From the NCBI GenBank assembly GCA_031082285.1, contig JAVHLK010000003.1, forward strand, positions 1 to 64,000: 64,000 nucleotides of DNA, in the 5' to 3' direction. Every line of letters starts with the position of its first letter. The stretch's first letter is position 1. The notes beneath the pieces are model-generated. The model was not told the DNA's origin and searched no databases. It was given only the letters and a program-made list of their open reading frames with translations. The position numbers and the translations under genes were made by a program. Origin of the DNA: Desulfomonilaceae bacterium (GTDB lineage Bacteria; Desulfobacterota; Desulfomonilia; Desulfomonilales; Desulfomonilaceae). Of this stretch, positions 35,657 through 45,800 are shown piece by piece.

Positions 35657-36322
35657 CTATCTCACCGCAGACGGTCCCTGATGCCCCGGCATCTGAGCTC
35701 TCGGCCCATAGGCGCCTCCTTGTCGGACGAGATTCCTGAGGAGCGCCACGACGGCTCCGTTGTTCCACCGTGCCGGCCCGACGCTGTACCCCACGGCATT
35801 GCCCGTGGCGTCCACGATATAGGTGGTCGGAAATCCGGGCACTTCGAGGATAGCTTCTTGATCGGGATTCACCACGAAAGCGGTCTTTTTCCCTGCCATG
35901 TTGACCACCTTCAGGTCGAAGCCGCCGCCTCCGTCAAAAAGCACGGGAAACGGAGTATTGTGGGCGAACGCGTGATTCGCGACCTGCACGGGCGGGTCCA
36001 CAAGGTTGACCGCCAGTATTTCCAGGCCCGTATGGCCCAAGGATCGTTTCAATTCCTGGAGCAAAGGTTCCTCGAGGCGGCAGGCAGGGCAGTTGATGGA
36101 CCAGAAGTGCAGGAGCACGACTCTCCCCCGGTACCCGCTCAGAGAGACGGTCTGTCCGGACGGGGACTTGAGAGTCATATCCGCGACTTTGTACGGCTTG
36201 GGGTACAGAAATATGTTGGCCTGGGCTACGGGATCGGTTTGATCGGCCGCGACGGAACCTACGGTCAGGAGTACCGGGGCACAAATGGCGATAAGTGTAA
36301 CGAGGACGGTGTTTGTATACAT
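35657..36322 (-). CDS. TlpA/ResA-like periplasmic thioredoxin
   Basis: A 221-aa exported thiol oxidoreductase. Signal peptide about 1-26 (ending SVAAD), thioredoxin fold from about residue 45, active site Cys78-Pro-Ala-Cys81 (CPAC), and a cis-proline in GFPTTYIVD. It has the insert and length of the AhpC/TSA-Redoxin group used in cytochrome c maturation or disulfide reduction. The C-terminal 20 residues are polar and Pro/Gly-rich. Divergent from hprK. Confidence 0.9.
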   Translation of the reverse strand: MYTNTVLVTLIAICAPVLLTVGSVAADQTDPVAQANIFLYPKPYKVADMTLKSPSGQTVSLSGYRGRVVLLHFWSINCPACRLEEPLLQELKRSLGHTGLEILAVNLVDPPVQVANHAFAHNTPFPVLFDGGGGFDLKVVNMAGKKTAFVVNPDQEAILEVPGFPTTYIVDATGNAVGYSVGPARWNNGAVVALLRNLVRQGGAYGPRAQMPGHQGPSAVR

Positions 36323-36465
36323 TGGACCTCCCGAGTAATCAACGTAAAATAGAGATATCTGTATTAAAGCATATATGCCCCGGTGTCAACCATTTTGTGA
36401 TACCCTTACACTCGTACCGGGACTTCGATTGATCCCACAATAATCCCGTGGTATGAAAGTGAAAC

Positions 36466-36939
36466 ATGAAGCCGGTGAGAATTCAGGGAGTCCTCGTCTC
36501 AGTTGAAGGCGTGGGAATTCTCCTCAGAGGTCCCTCCGGAGCGGGCAAGTCAATGACCGCCCTCAATCTGCTCGGAAGAGGCCACTATCTTGTTGCCGAC
36601 GATCTGGTTGAAGTGGTTCGGGGACCGGACGGCAAACCAACGGGAAGGCCTGTCGAAGAAGAGGTCCGGATAGAGGTCCGCGGTCTGGGAATATATCGGG
36701 CCCGGTCCCTATTTCGCGATGGAACCCTCCCATCGTCTCGCATTGATTTCATTGTGGACCTCGACGAATACGATCCGGCAAGGGATGCCGGCCGCACGGC
36801 ACCGGAAGAATACACAGCGGAACTGTTGGGCCGGCATGTGAGAGTCGTGAGGGTTCCCGTGCCGCTCGGCACGGATCCCGGTCTCCTGGTGGAATTGCTG
36901 GCCAGGCTCTTCCGAGACAGTGGAACGGTGGCACCTTGA
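36466..36939 (+). CDS. hprK: Short HPr kinase/phosphorylase
   Basis: A 157-aa HprK catalytic domain without the N-terminal half found in Bacillus, as is common in proteobacteria. P-loop GPSGAGKS (22-29), ADD (40-42 region) and the signature VRGLGIY are present. It phosphorylates a serine on HPr in other bacteria. Its stop overlaps the rapZ start (TTGA). It heads the cluster hprK-rapZ-EIIA-EIIB-EIIC. Confidence 0.9.
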   Translation: MKPVRIQGVLVSVEGVGILLRGPSGAGKSMTALNLLGRGHYLVADDLVEVVRGPDGKPTGRPVEEEVRIEVRGLGIYRARSLFRDGTLPSSRIDFIVDLDEYDPARDAGRTAPEEYTAELLGRHVRVVRVPVPLGTDPGLLVELLARLFRDSGTVAP

Positions 36940-37799
36940 CTCATAGAAAAATCGTCATCGTAACGGGACTTTCAGGATCGGGAAAATCGACCGCCGCTCA
37001 CACGCTTGAAGACATCGGGTTTTTCTGTGTGGATAATCTGCCGGTGGACCTGCTGCCCAAGCTCCTGGAATTGACCGATTCCGGGGGAACTGAGCTGAAG
37101 AGGCTCGCGCTGGTGATAGACCTGAGACAGCGGAAGTTTTTCCCGCGTTACTCCTCGATACTGGACTCACTTGAATCTCGGGGCGCGCCTCTGGAGATCC
37201 TCTTTCTCGAAGCACGGGAGGAGGTTCTGGTCAGGCGCTACAGCGAGACTCGTCGACAGCATCCGTTGGCCCTGACGGGCAACCTGCTGGACGGAATCAC
37301 ACGAGAGAGGGAAGACCTGCGCGAGATCAGGGACAGGGCGCACTGGATTATCGATACCTCCAACTTGACCGTCCACCAGCTCAAAGAGGAGGTGAGGAAG
37401 ATCTTTGCCAATTTCCGAAGCGATGTGCTGAAGATCGTGATCAACTCCTTCGGGTACGGCAAAGGGCTTCCCATGGAATCCGACATTGTCTTCGACGTGC
37501 GTTTTCTGCCGAACCCGTACTTTGTGGAGAAACTCAAGAGCAAGGACGGACGGGACGCGGAGGTTTCGGAATGGGTCTTATCAAATGAGACGGCAAAGGA
37601 TTTCGTTGCTCGACTGGAAGAAATGTTGGCATTCCTTTTACCGCTTTACATGCGAGAGGGAAAACAGTACCTTACTATTTCCATAGGGTGTACCGGAGGG
37701 CGTCACCGATCGGTGGTCGTAGCCGAACACATATCGCGACTGCTCATGCAAAACCCTCATGCCTCAGTGGAAGTAAGACACCGAGAGTTGTCGGGCTGA
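36936..37799 (+). CDS. rapZ: RNase adapter/nucleotide-binding protein RapZ (YvcJ)
   Basis: A 287-aa P-loop protein. Walker A GLSGSGKST (11-19), Walker B region with DNLP and the C-terminal domain signature GCTGGRHRSV are intact. In E. coli it directs decay of the GlmZ small RNA. The TTG start at 36936 overlaps the hprK stop, so the two are translationally coupled. Pairing with hprK and PTS genes is the usual proteobacterial arrangement. Confidence 0.95.
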   Translation: MTHRKIVIVTGLSGSGKSTAAHTLEDIGFFCVDNLPVDLLPKLLELTDSGGTELKRLALVIDLRQRKFFPRYSSILDSLESRGAPLEILFLEAREEVLVRRYSETRRQHPLALTGNLLDGITREREDLREIRDRAHWIIDTSNLTVHQLKEEVRKIFANFRSDVLKIVINSFGYGKGLPMESDIVFDVRFLPNPYFVEKLKSKDGRDAEVSEWVLSNETAKDFVARLEEMLAFLLPLYMREGKQYLTISIGCTGGRHRSVVVAEHISRLLMQNPHASVEVRHRELSG

Positions 37800-37910
37800 T
37801 TGTCCGAGTGTCATGGGACGCGCAAGGACGGACCCGACGATGCGGCACGTCGGGAGCCGACGGTTGTTGATATGCACCCTCTTGCAGGGCAAGATCAGGA
37901 AGCTTGGACC

Positions 37911-38348
37911 ATGATAGGAATTCTCATATTGACTCACGGAGACCTGGGTCTGCAGTTCATCAAGACCGGAAAACTGATCGGTCTGAACTCGGACGAGGCG
38001 GTCCTTGCCTTGTCCATCGATCCCGCGGATTCGCCGGATTCCGTGAGAGAAATGGTGGCTCAAGCCATCAAGCGGGTGAGCAGGGGGGATGGAGTTCTCA
38101 TTCTTACGGATTTGTTCGGTGGAACCCCGACTAACCTTTCCCTTTCGTTTCTTGAGCAAGGAAAAGTTGAGGTGGTGACCGGTTTGAATCTCCCAATGAT
38201 GATCAAGGCCATCAACGCGCGGGGCGACCACGACTTGCCGGCCCTGGCGAAGCTTGCTTCCGAGGCCGGCAAAGAGAATATCTATCGAGCAGAGGAAGTT
38301 CTAAGGCACAGGCTGTCGAAGAGAGATTCGGGTGATGACGATTCCTAG
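37911..38348 (+). CDS. PTS EIIA component, mannose family
   Basis: A 145-aa EIIA-Man domain. The phosphorylated histidine is His9 (ILTHGDLG), and the DLFGGTPTN motif is conserved. The ATG at 37911 with AGGAAG 9 nt upstream is preferred over the longer frame from 37800. It lies in the hprK-rapZ cluster and may be a regulatory phospho-acceptor rather than a transporter part. Confidence 0.92.
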   Translation: MIGILILTHGDLGLQFIKTGKLIGLNSDEAVLALSIDPADSPDSVREMVAQAIKRVSRGDGVLILTDLFGGTPTNLSLSFLEQGKVEVVTGLNLPMMIKAINARGDHDLPALAKLASEAGKENIYRAEEVLRHRLSKRDSGDDDS

Positions 38349-38381
38349 AGATCTCTCTTTCCCCACTGCCGGGACACCACG

Positions 38382-38852
38382 ATGCCCATAGTATTGGTGA
38401 GAGTGGACGAGCGTTTGATTCACGGCCAGATCCTGGAAGGGTGGCTGCCCTGTACACGCGCTCAGGAACTCATAATCGCCAATGACTCGCTGGCGGAGGA
38501 TCAGCTTCAGAAAATGATCATGCAGTCCGCCATCCCTTACACCATCAGTCTGGTAATCGACAGTGTTGAAGGAATTGCTTCCTTTCTGCAGCGGCAGGGC
38601 AACACGGACATCCGAAGGATGATCATTGTGGACAACCCGGTCGACGCCCTCAGATTACGACGCGCGGGCGTGCGGTTCAGTCGGCTCAACCTCGGTAATA
38701 CCGTCAGCAGCGAGGTGAGTGTGTGCCTCAGTCGGACGGTGTCGTTGGGAGGAGAAAACCTGACCGCGCTCCGGAATATGCTGAAGGAAGGGGTACGGGT
38801 CAGTATACAGGCGGTTCCTTACGAAGCCCCCATGGACGTTGTTGACGTGTGA
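38382..38852 (+). CDS. PTS EIIB component, mannose/sorbose family
   Basis: A 156-aa EIIB protein. The active-site histidine is His14 in VRVDERLIHGQ, which is the family signature. It accepts phosphate from EIIA and passes it to sugar in complete systems. It starts 33 bp after EIIA. The sugar is unknown. Confidence 0.93.
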   Translation: MPIVLVRVDERLIHGQILEGWLPCTRAQELIIANDSLAEDQLQKMIMQSAIPYTISLVIDSVEGIASFLQRQGNTDIRRMIIVDNPVDALRLRRAGVRFSRLNLGNTVSSEVSVCLSRTVSLGGENLTALRNMLKEGVRVSIQAVPYEAPMDVVDV

Positions 38853-38898
38853 GCGGCGGCCTCCGGCGTGTTGACGAACTTCTTCTGCGGGTACCCCC

Positions 38899-39594
38899 AT
38901 GAGCCATGAGACTTTGCTTGCAGGCATTGCGGGAAGTTTACTGTGGCTTGACCGGTTTCAGTTGTGTCAATTCATGGTTTCCCGACCCATCGTGTCGGCT
39001 CCCCTGGTGGGCTGGATCGTGGGAGATTTCGCAGCCGGCGTGGCCGCTGGACTGTTGTATGAATTTCTTTGGCTCAGGACTCCTCCCGTGGGGGGCTTCA
39101 TAGCCCCCGACTCGACGCTCGCGTCGATCGCCACCGCGGCCGTATCGGCCGGCGTGGGATCCGGTGCACAGATCGGGCTCACGTCGGTGGTATTCCTGTC
39201 ATTCTTGTTCCTGTTCCCCTTGTGCTTCGTAGGCAGGCGCGTGGATGGATTACTCAGGGTGGGACTCGGAAAGATAGCCAAACGTGCAGAAACGGCTCAG
39301 GTGGGTGGAGGCGATCGCGTCGTAGCCGTACACCTCATGGCCGGTTTGGTCTTGGGGTTTGTGTCTGCCTTCGTTGTGCTGGTAGTGACCATTGAAGGCT
39401 TCACGTTCCTTCTGGGGCGGGTGGTTCAGGACCTCCCATCGACCGTAACCAAATCTTTGGGATTCGGATTCTACGTCGTTCCCCTGCTCGGTGCCGCGGA
39501 CTTCCTCCTCGGAACGGAATCGCGACACGACACGGCCCTCTTCATCGCCGGGCTCGCAGCCGCGGTGGCGATCGGTTCGGGTCTGTTTTCCTGA
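38899..39594 (+). CDS. PTS EIIC component, mannose/sorbose family
   Basis: A 231-aa integral membrane protein with about six or seven hydrophobic helices, the segment RPIVSAPLVGWIVGD being typical of ManY-like EIIC. A partner EIID is required for transport in this family, but the next gene is convergent mreB and no EIID, HPr or enzyme I gene lies in the window. It may be non-functional for uptake or use partners encoded elsewhere. Confidence 0.85.
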   Translation: MSHETLLAGIAGSLLWLDRFQLCQFMVSRPIVSAPLVGWIVGDFAAGVAAGLLYEFLWLRTPPVGGFIAPDSTLASIATAAVSAGVGSGAQIGLTSVVFLSFLFLFPLCFVGRRVDGLLRVGLGKIAKRAETAQVGGGDRVVAVHLMAGLVLGFVSAFVVLVVTIEGFTFLLGRVVQDLPSTVTKSLGFGFYVVPLLGAADFLLGTESRHDTALFIAGLAAAVAIGSGLFS

Positions 39595-39727
39595 TTTCCT
39601 CTCTTCCCACTTCGCCTTTGACGATGTGCCAAATGGTTCGGGTCGGTCGTCTTGGTTCCCGTGTCTCGAGACGGCCCCCGCCGGGCGCGTCGGCCCGGCA
39701 CCAGGTTTCCGCATGGCCCGTCACCGA

Positions 39728-40759
39728 TCACGTGCCGGCAATCTCTCGCAGGAGATCGATGTCCTCGAGCATCATTCCGGCTCCGCGGGCGACGGTAGTG
39801 AGGGGGTCTTCGGGCACGATGACCGGAACCCCGATCTCGCGGCGGATTCGGATGTCCAGATTTTTGAGCAACGCGCCTCCGCCGGTCAGGACAATCCCGG
39901 TGTCGATGATGTCCGCGGCCAGTTCGGGCGGACACCCTTCCAACGCGGATTTCACGCTGTCCACGATCGAGTTCACGGAATCCATGATGGCAAGCGTTAT
40001 GTCGTTGGAGTTGATCGTGATGGTTTTCGGGATACCGTCCATGAGATCTCGGCCCTTGATGTCGACTTCTTCCACCTCATCGTCAAGATAGGCCCGGCCC
40101 ACCATCAATTTTATCTGTTCCGCGGTGGAGAGACCGATGAGGATACTGTAGTTCTTGCGTATAAAATTGAGAATGTCCATGTCCAGGGTATCGCCGGCTA
40201 TTTTACTGGAGTTGCTGTAAACCACGCCGGTGAGGGAGATTATGGCCACCTCCGTTGTGCCGCCGCCGATATCCACAATCATGTTGCTCATGGGCTCCGT
40301 GACCGGAAGTCCGGCGCCCATGGCGGCCGCCATGGCTTCCTCCACGAGGTAGACCTCCTGCGCCCCGGCATACAAGGTCGAGTCGCGAACAGCTCGTCGT
40401 TCCACCGGAGTGACTCCCGAAGGAACGGATATAATCACACGCGGCCTGACAAAGGCCTTGCGATTATGGACCTTCTGAATGAAGAATTTCAGCATCAGGC
40501 CGGCCATCTCAAAGTTGGCAATGACGCCTTCCCGCAGGGGACGAAAAACCTCGATGGACCCCGGAACGCGGCCGATCATCTTCTTCGCGTCCTGACCGAT
40601 CCAAACCTCCGAACTCCGGCGGTCCTTCTTTCGAATGGCCACTACCGAAGGCTCGTTAAGGACGATACCCTTACCGCGGGCGAAGACCAATGTATTGGCG
40701 GTTCCCAAGTCGATCGCGAGGTCTTTTGAGACCCTGGATGCAAAGAAATTAAGGAGCAT
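39728..40759 (-). CDS. mreB: Rod-shape-determining actin homologue MreB
   Basis: A 343-aa bacterial actin that organises lateral wall synthesis. The N-terminal DLGTANTLV phosphate loop, the VDIGGGTTEVA motif and the C-terminal LTGGGALL are intact. mreC and mreD, which usually follow, are absent downstream; the next genes are the convergent PTS cluster. Rod-shaped cells are implied. Confidence 0.97.
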   Translation of the reverse strand: MLLNFFASRVSKDLAIDLGTANTLVFARGKGIVLNEPSVVAIRKKDRRSSEVWIGQDAKKMIGRVPGSIEVFRPLREGVIANFEMAGLMLKFFIQKVHNRKAFVRPRVIISVPSGVTPVERRAVRDSTLYAGAQEVYLVEEAMAAAMGAGLPVTEPMSNMIVDIGGGTTEVAIISLTGVVYSNSSKIAGDTLDMDILNFIRKNYSILIGLSTAEQIKLMVGRAYLDDEVEEVDIKGRDLMDGIPKTITINSNDITLAIMDSVNSIVDSVKSALEGCPPELAADIIDTGIVLTGGGALLKNLDIRIRREIGVPVIVPEDPLTTVARGAGMMLEDIDLLREIAGT

Positions 40760-41377
40760 GGTCGCCTTCTGTGAGGACCTTTGCCGGCCGGAACGAGTGT
40801 CCTAGGCCGGGACTTGGTACCGACTCGAAATAGAACCCATGTCGCCTGCCGTTCCGCCCTTCCGAGTTTTCCGGCTTCCCGATGAGGAGCCTGCCTGAAA
40901 ACCCACCGTTGTCAGGCGGCGGCATGACGATCATGCCGTTGAACACGCGAAGGGTATCGGAATCGGACTGTGCCGGCAGAGAATCCTGTGTACAGAGAGA
41001 TTGAGCGAAAAGCAAGAGGCGCTCTGCTCTCGCCGAAACTTAATCCTGTTGGTGGGAGAGGACATGCGTTCCGGTTGGTTCATGCCGTCCCCGCGTTCGG
41101 CTCGGGCACGGCAACTGCGTTACGGAATGCGGTTCCCGGAGCATGAAAGCCGTCAACGGGCCAACAGAAGGGTCCCCGCCTCCCTACAGGGAGCCTCTCC
41201 CTAGGCTCGACGCATGCCGCAAGAATGGTGGAACCCAACGCGACTGTCATAAAACCCGGACGCGGGATGAACCCCGCAGCCATTCTCGTCACGCGTCGTG
41301 ATTTCGTGCGTTTCACCAACCGCTGCGTACGGCGGAGAACGCTTCCGTCGGGCATCCTCTGAGTCTTGAGACGGTTC
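40760..41377. other. Intergenic region upstream of mreB
   Basis: About 620 bp between the SurA-like gene and mreB, both on the minus strand. An open frame of 88 codons (40749-41015) starts only at TTG, has no ribosome site and overlaps mreB, so it is not called. The region probably carries the mreB promoter and leader; no hairpin with a T run was seen. Confidence 0.5.
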
Positions 41378-42721
41378 CTAGAGCTTCACGTCTATGATGG
41401 AACTCTTCTTGAGGTCTTCAATCCATTCCTTCATGCGAGCCTGAATCTTCTCGGTCCGTACGATGGCAAGCACCATGTTGCGAACCTTCTTGTATCCTTC
41501 CAACTCTTCCGCTGAAAGGACGTCCGAGGCATCTTTCTTCTCCGGCGCCGCAGGTTGGGCCGAGGAAGCGCCGCGTGGTTCCGGCGGGGATTCCTTTGGA
41601 GGCGGGGACGGTTCCTGGTGCTTCCGACGTGCCTCCATCTGTTCCTCATACATCTTCTTCTGCTCTGAGATGAGTTTCTTTCTGATATTCTCCGGAATCG
41701 GAACCCGCTCTACTTTCCGCCCCTTCGCGTCATCCAGGTAAAACATCAAAATCGCATCGCGGCTCTTGATCGGACCCAGTACCTGACCCTTTTTCATACG
41801 TCGGACCATGCGCTGCCATTCCGGACGCATGTCTTTGTATGCCATATACCCGAGGTCTCCACCTTTGTCTTTCAACGGATCCTGGGAGTATTTCTTGGCC
41901 AGAGCGCCGAAGTCCGCGCCGGTCATGAGCTCCTCGGAAATCCTTTTCGCCGTGTTCTCGGCCTTGGCAACGGCGGCTCTGTTATTGCCCTTGGGAAGGT
42001 TGATGGTGAGCATCCTGAGCCGCACCGTGCCTCCGTGGAAAACCTCCTCGTGAGTGGGCACATTCGGCTCGAATTTCTTCTGCGGCGGTTCCGGTGGGGC
42101 CATCTCCTTGATGAGGTCCTTGTACTGGTTCTCGACCTCCTCCGCGCCGTGAGTCTTGAAATAGAGTTGAGCATCCTCTTCGCTGAAGGGGACCTTTTTC
42201 GTCACCTCGCTCGCGATGAGACCTTCCAGCTTGATCTTGCGTCTGAACAGATCTCTGAAGTTTGCATAGTTGAGTCCGTTAGCGGCCAGAAACAGCACGA
42301 ACTGTTCTTGAGTCAGCTTGTTCCGATCCCGTACCATTTCGATGGAGGCGTCCACGCTCTTTTTATCGGGGTTTATGCCCTTCTTGGAAGCTTCCTGTTC
42401 CAGGAGAGTAAGGACGATCAACTCATCGAGAAAATCCCGCTCAGTGGGCCACTTTCCCGGTGGGACCACCCCCAGATTCAAGTTGGTCAGACTCCGGATC
42501 AACGGTTTCTTGTGACGTTCCACGTCCGATTCAAGGATCACGTCGCCGTTTACCACGGCAACGATTCTGTCCGTATAGACTTGAGCTCGGGCACTCGTGA
42601 CCGCGAGGGTCGTGCATGCCAAGAACGTCAGCAAACCCACTATCAACAGGCCGCCGCGTCCCCTGTTGTCGTGCGTGTCGGACAAGGTCGTCATTTCTGT
42701 GAATGAAGGACTGGTTTTCAT
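41378..42721 (-). CDS. SurA-like periplasmic chaperone/PPIase
   Basis: A 447-aa protein with an N-terminal hydrophobic signal (about residues 25-48), a SurA N-terminal domain (begins RIVAVVNGDVI) and one parvulin-type rotamase domain (about 215-330, with YSQDP and GGDLGYM). An acidic/Pro-rich insertion precedes a final helix. It assists outer-membrane protein folding. The ATG at 42721 is preferred; the frame is open to a TTG at 42859 just after mfd, and an ATG at 42694 is also possible. It follows mfd on the same strand. Confidence 0.88.
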   Translation of the reverse strand: MKTSPSFTEMTTLSDTHDNRGRGGLLIVGLLTFLACTTLAVTSARAQVYTDRIVAVVNGDVILESDVERHKKPLIRSLTNLNLGVVPPGKWPTERDFLDELIVLTLLEQEASKKGINPDKKSVDASIEMVRDRNKLTQEQFVLFLAANGLNYANFRDLFRRKIKLEGLIASEVTKKVPFSEEDAQLYFKTHGAEEVENQYKDLIKEMAPPEPPQKKFEPNVPTHEEVFHGGTVRLRMLTINLPKGNNRAAVAKAENTAKRISEELMTGADFGALAKKYSQDPLKDKGGDLGYMAYKDMRPEWQRMVRRMKKGQVLGPIKSRDAILMFYLDDAKGRKVERVPIPENIRKKLISEQKKMYEEQMEARRKHQEPSPPPKESPPEPRGASSAQPAAPEKKDASDVLSAEELEGYKKVRNMVLAIVRTEKIQARMKEWIEDLKKSSIIDVKL

Positions 42722-42862
42722 TGCTCCCGGCCGTGGGGCTGAATTTCGGTCGCCCTCGACAATCGTTGCGTTCGCGTACCAACGGTCCAAAGGAAGACGA
42801 GTCGTGGTTTTGCACATGCAGAACCGAAACGCGCTCCTGAGGGTTACACTCTTAGTCAAAAG

Positions 42863-45800
42863 TCATCTCTTTTTCAACCCTCGGACGCGGCCTTTCCAGG
42901 AATCCGGCCTGGAAGCGCGGCCGACGTCTGTCGCAACTTCACCAGGTGAGATCGAGTGTCTAATAAAATCAAGAAGTTGGAAGCATCCGTCTATTCTGGC
43001 CTCGGTATCCGCGTCTCCGATTCGGTAGATCAATCTGTCACCCGGCAGCAATCGTACGCGCTCGTCGCTTTGAGCCCACGCCACCAATAGTTCCGGGCTT
43101 AGAGCGGTCTCGGGATCGAAAGACAACACGAGATGGGGCTCACTGTAGTCGAGCCTGAGAACCCTGATCTCCTTCATGGCCGTTCGTATTCGCATGAGTT
43201 GGATCAGGTTGTTCACCTGATGGGGGGCTTTTCCGTACAAGTCGAGGATCTCATCTTGAATTTCGTCGATTTCAGAGTCCGCGGAAGCTCTCGAAAGCTT
43301 CTTGTACAGATTCATGCGCTGCTGGGGTTCCGGGACATAGTCTTCAGGTATGAGGGCTTCGATTTTGAGTTGAATTTCCGGGTCGATCCGTGACGGAGGC
43401 GTTTCTCCTTTGATCTCTTGGATGGCCTCCTCCAGGAGATCCATGTACATTTCGTACCCCACCAATGCCACGTGACCCGACTGAGACGTCCCCAGTATGT
43501 TTCCGGCTCCCCGAATCTCCATGTCCCTCATGGCGATCCTGAAGCCTTGGCCGAGATCCGAATGCTCTTGTATTACGGCAAGTCTCTTGACCGCGTCAGG
43601 AGTCATCAGGGTTTCCGGCGGCGTGAGCAGATACGCGTACGCGCGCACGTTTGAGCGCCCGACACGCCCTCGCAGCTGATACAGGTCCGCCAGACCGAAC
43701 GTATCGGCTCTCTCTATGACCATTGTGTTGGCCGTCGGGATATCGAGGCCGGACTCGATGATGCTTGTGCACACCAATACGTTGATCCGGCCGGCCACGA
43801 AGTCCACCATGACTCGCTCCAACTGGGTGTCCGCCATCTGACCGTGGGCAATCGCGAATCTGCCCTCGGGGACCAGTTGTTGGAGCGCGGCGCAGCGGCG
43901 AGCAATGGTCTGTACCCTGTTGTGCAGATAGAAGACCTGCCCGCCACGGTTCAGTTCTCGGAGTAAGGCTTCGCGGATCACTTCGTCCGACTGTCGCATC
44001 ACGTGGGTTCTGATCGACCGACGATTGGTCGGCGGCGTCTCAATCAGGGAAAGGTCCCGTATTCCCGTGAGAGACAGGTTGAGCGTACGCGGAATGGGCG
44101 TGGCGGTCAGGGTCAGGACGTCCACCTGTGCTTTGTATTGTTTGATCTTTTCCTTGTGGGCCACTCCGAACCGATGCTCTTCATCGACCACCAGAAGTCC
44201 CAGCTCACGGAACTCCACATCCTTTGCCAAGAGCCTGTGAGTGCCGATAACAAGGTCCAACTTGCCCGACTTGAGGCGACTGATGGTTTCCTTCTGCCGC
44301 GCGGTACTCCGGAAACGCGACAGGACATCGACCTGGAACGGATATCCACGGAACCGTCGCGTGATGGTGTCATAGTGTTGTTGTGCCAGCACTGTGGTGG
44401 GAACCAGTATGGCTACCTGCTTGCCGTCCATCATGGCTCGGAAAGCAGCGCGCAGGGCCACCTCAGTCTTCCCGTACCCCACGTCCCCGCACACGAGCGT
44501 GTCCATCGGTTTGTCCCGGTCCATGGCCTCCATGACGTCCTGGATGGCTCGTGCCTGGTCAGGGGTCTCCTCAAACTGGAACGCAGCTTCGAAAGCGGCG
44601 AAACTTTCGTCCGTGGGCGCGTACGGCTTTCGTTCACTGACTTGCCGTTTCGCGAAAATCTCCAGCAACTCCTTGGCCATCTCTCGGATGGATCGCTTCA
44701 CCTTGTTCTTGGTTTTCAACCATCCTTTGCCGCCGAGTCGGTCGATCCGCGGGGGTCCTTCAGATCCCGACACGTATTTCTGAATGACCTGCAACCGTTC
44801 CACAGGGTGATAGAGAAGATCGCCTCCGGCAAACTCGATGACCATCACCTCGCCGCGTACCCCCTCGAATTCCTTGTACGTCAGACCCCTGAAAATCCCG
44901 ATCCCGTAGTCCTCGTGAACGACCGCGTCCCCTTCAACCAGATCGGTGAGCGACGTGAGCAGAGCCCCGCGGGCCCGCTTCCGCGGAGGGGTTCTGACTC
45001 TTGAACCGAATATTTCCTCCTCGGTCAGTACGATGGTGCGAGCATCCGGCAGACGGAACCCTGCGGCAAGCGGACCAATGTAGAGACGAATTCCGGGAAT
45101 CGGTGAGGAGTCCAAGCTGGAGGGATCGAACGGCGAACCTCGGAAGTCGACGCCGAGCGCGTAAGGCTCCAAAAGCTTGAGCAGTCGATGCGCTTGCCCT
45201 TGAGTGTGGCTCACCAGAAATACTTCGTTACCCGTGTCTCGCCAATCCGACAAACGTTTGACGAGACCCGACATGCCCGAATCGTATGCGGTGGACTTCA
45301 TCAAATCGGTCCGGATGTCCCGGTTGGAACTGCACTGTAAACGGTAAGAGACGGTATTGGGCTTTTCGGACTCCAATTCCGACATCGTTACATTTCTAAA
45401 ATTCCGAATTCGCAATTGGAACTCGACCGGAGAGAGATACAGATCCTCCGGTTCCGGTACCGGCAGGCCCTCGGCGCCCGCGGATTCACGACCGCGATAA
45501 ATTTCTTCCAGCAAGTCCTCGAAGACTCTGGCAAGGATGTCTTCGTGAGGCACGACAATGGAGGCATCTCTCGGCAGGTAGTCGAACAGCGACTCCAGGC
45601 ATGGGACAAAGTACGGCAGATAGTGGTCCGCGCCCGGAAAACGCACTCCATGCCTGAAATCGTCCAAGAGGCTTTGGCGCACGCGTTTTTCAACTCCGCG
45701 ATCCTCACACGCGGTGACAAGTCTCTTGAGTCCCGGTTCTCGTGACCGTTCGTCCGTGAGGGCCATGTGGACCGGGCAGATGTGAACCTCGCGGAGCGGT

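Noticed and set aside
39491-40729. 412-codon plus-strand frame
   Set aside because: Antisense shadow of mreB.
40749-41015. 88-codon minus-strand frame overlapping mreB
   Set aside because: It starts only at TTG, has no ribosome site, runs into the mreB start and has no recognisable domain.
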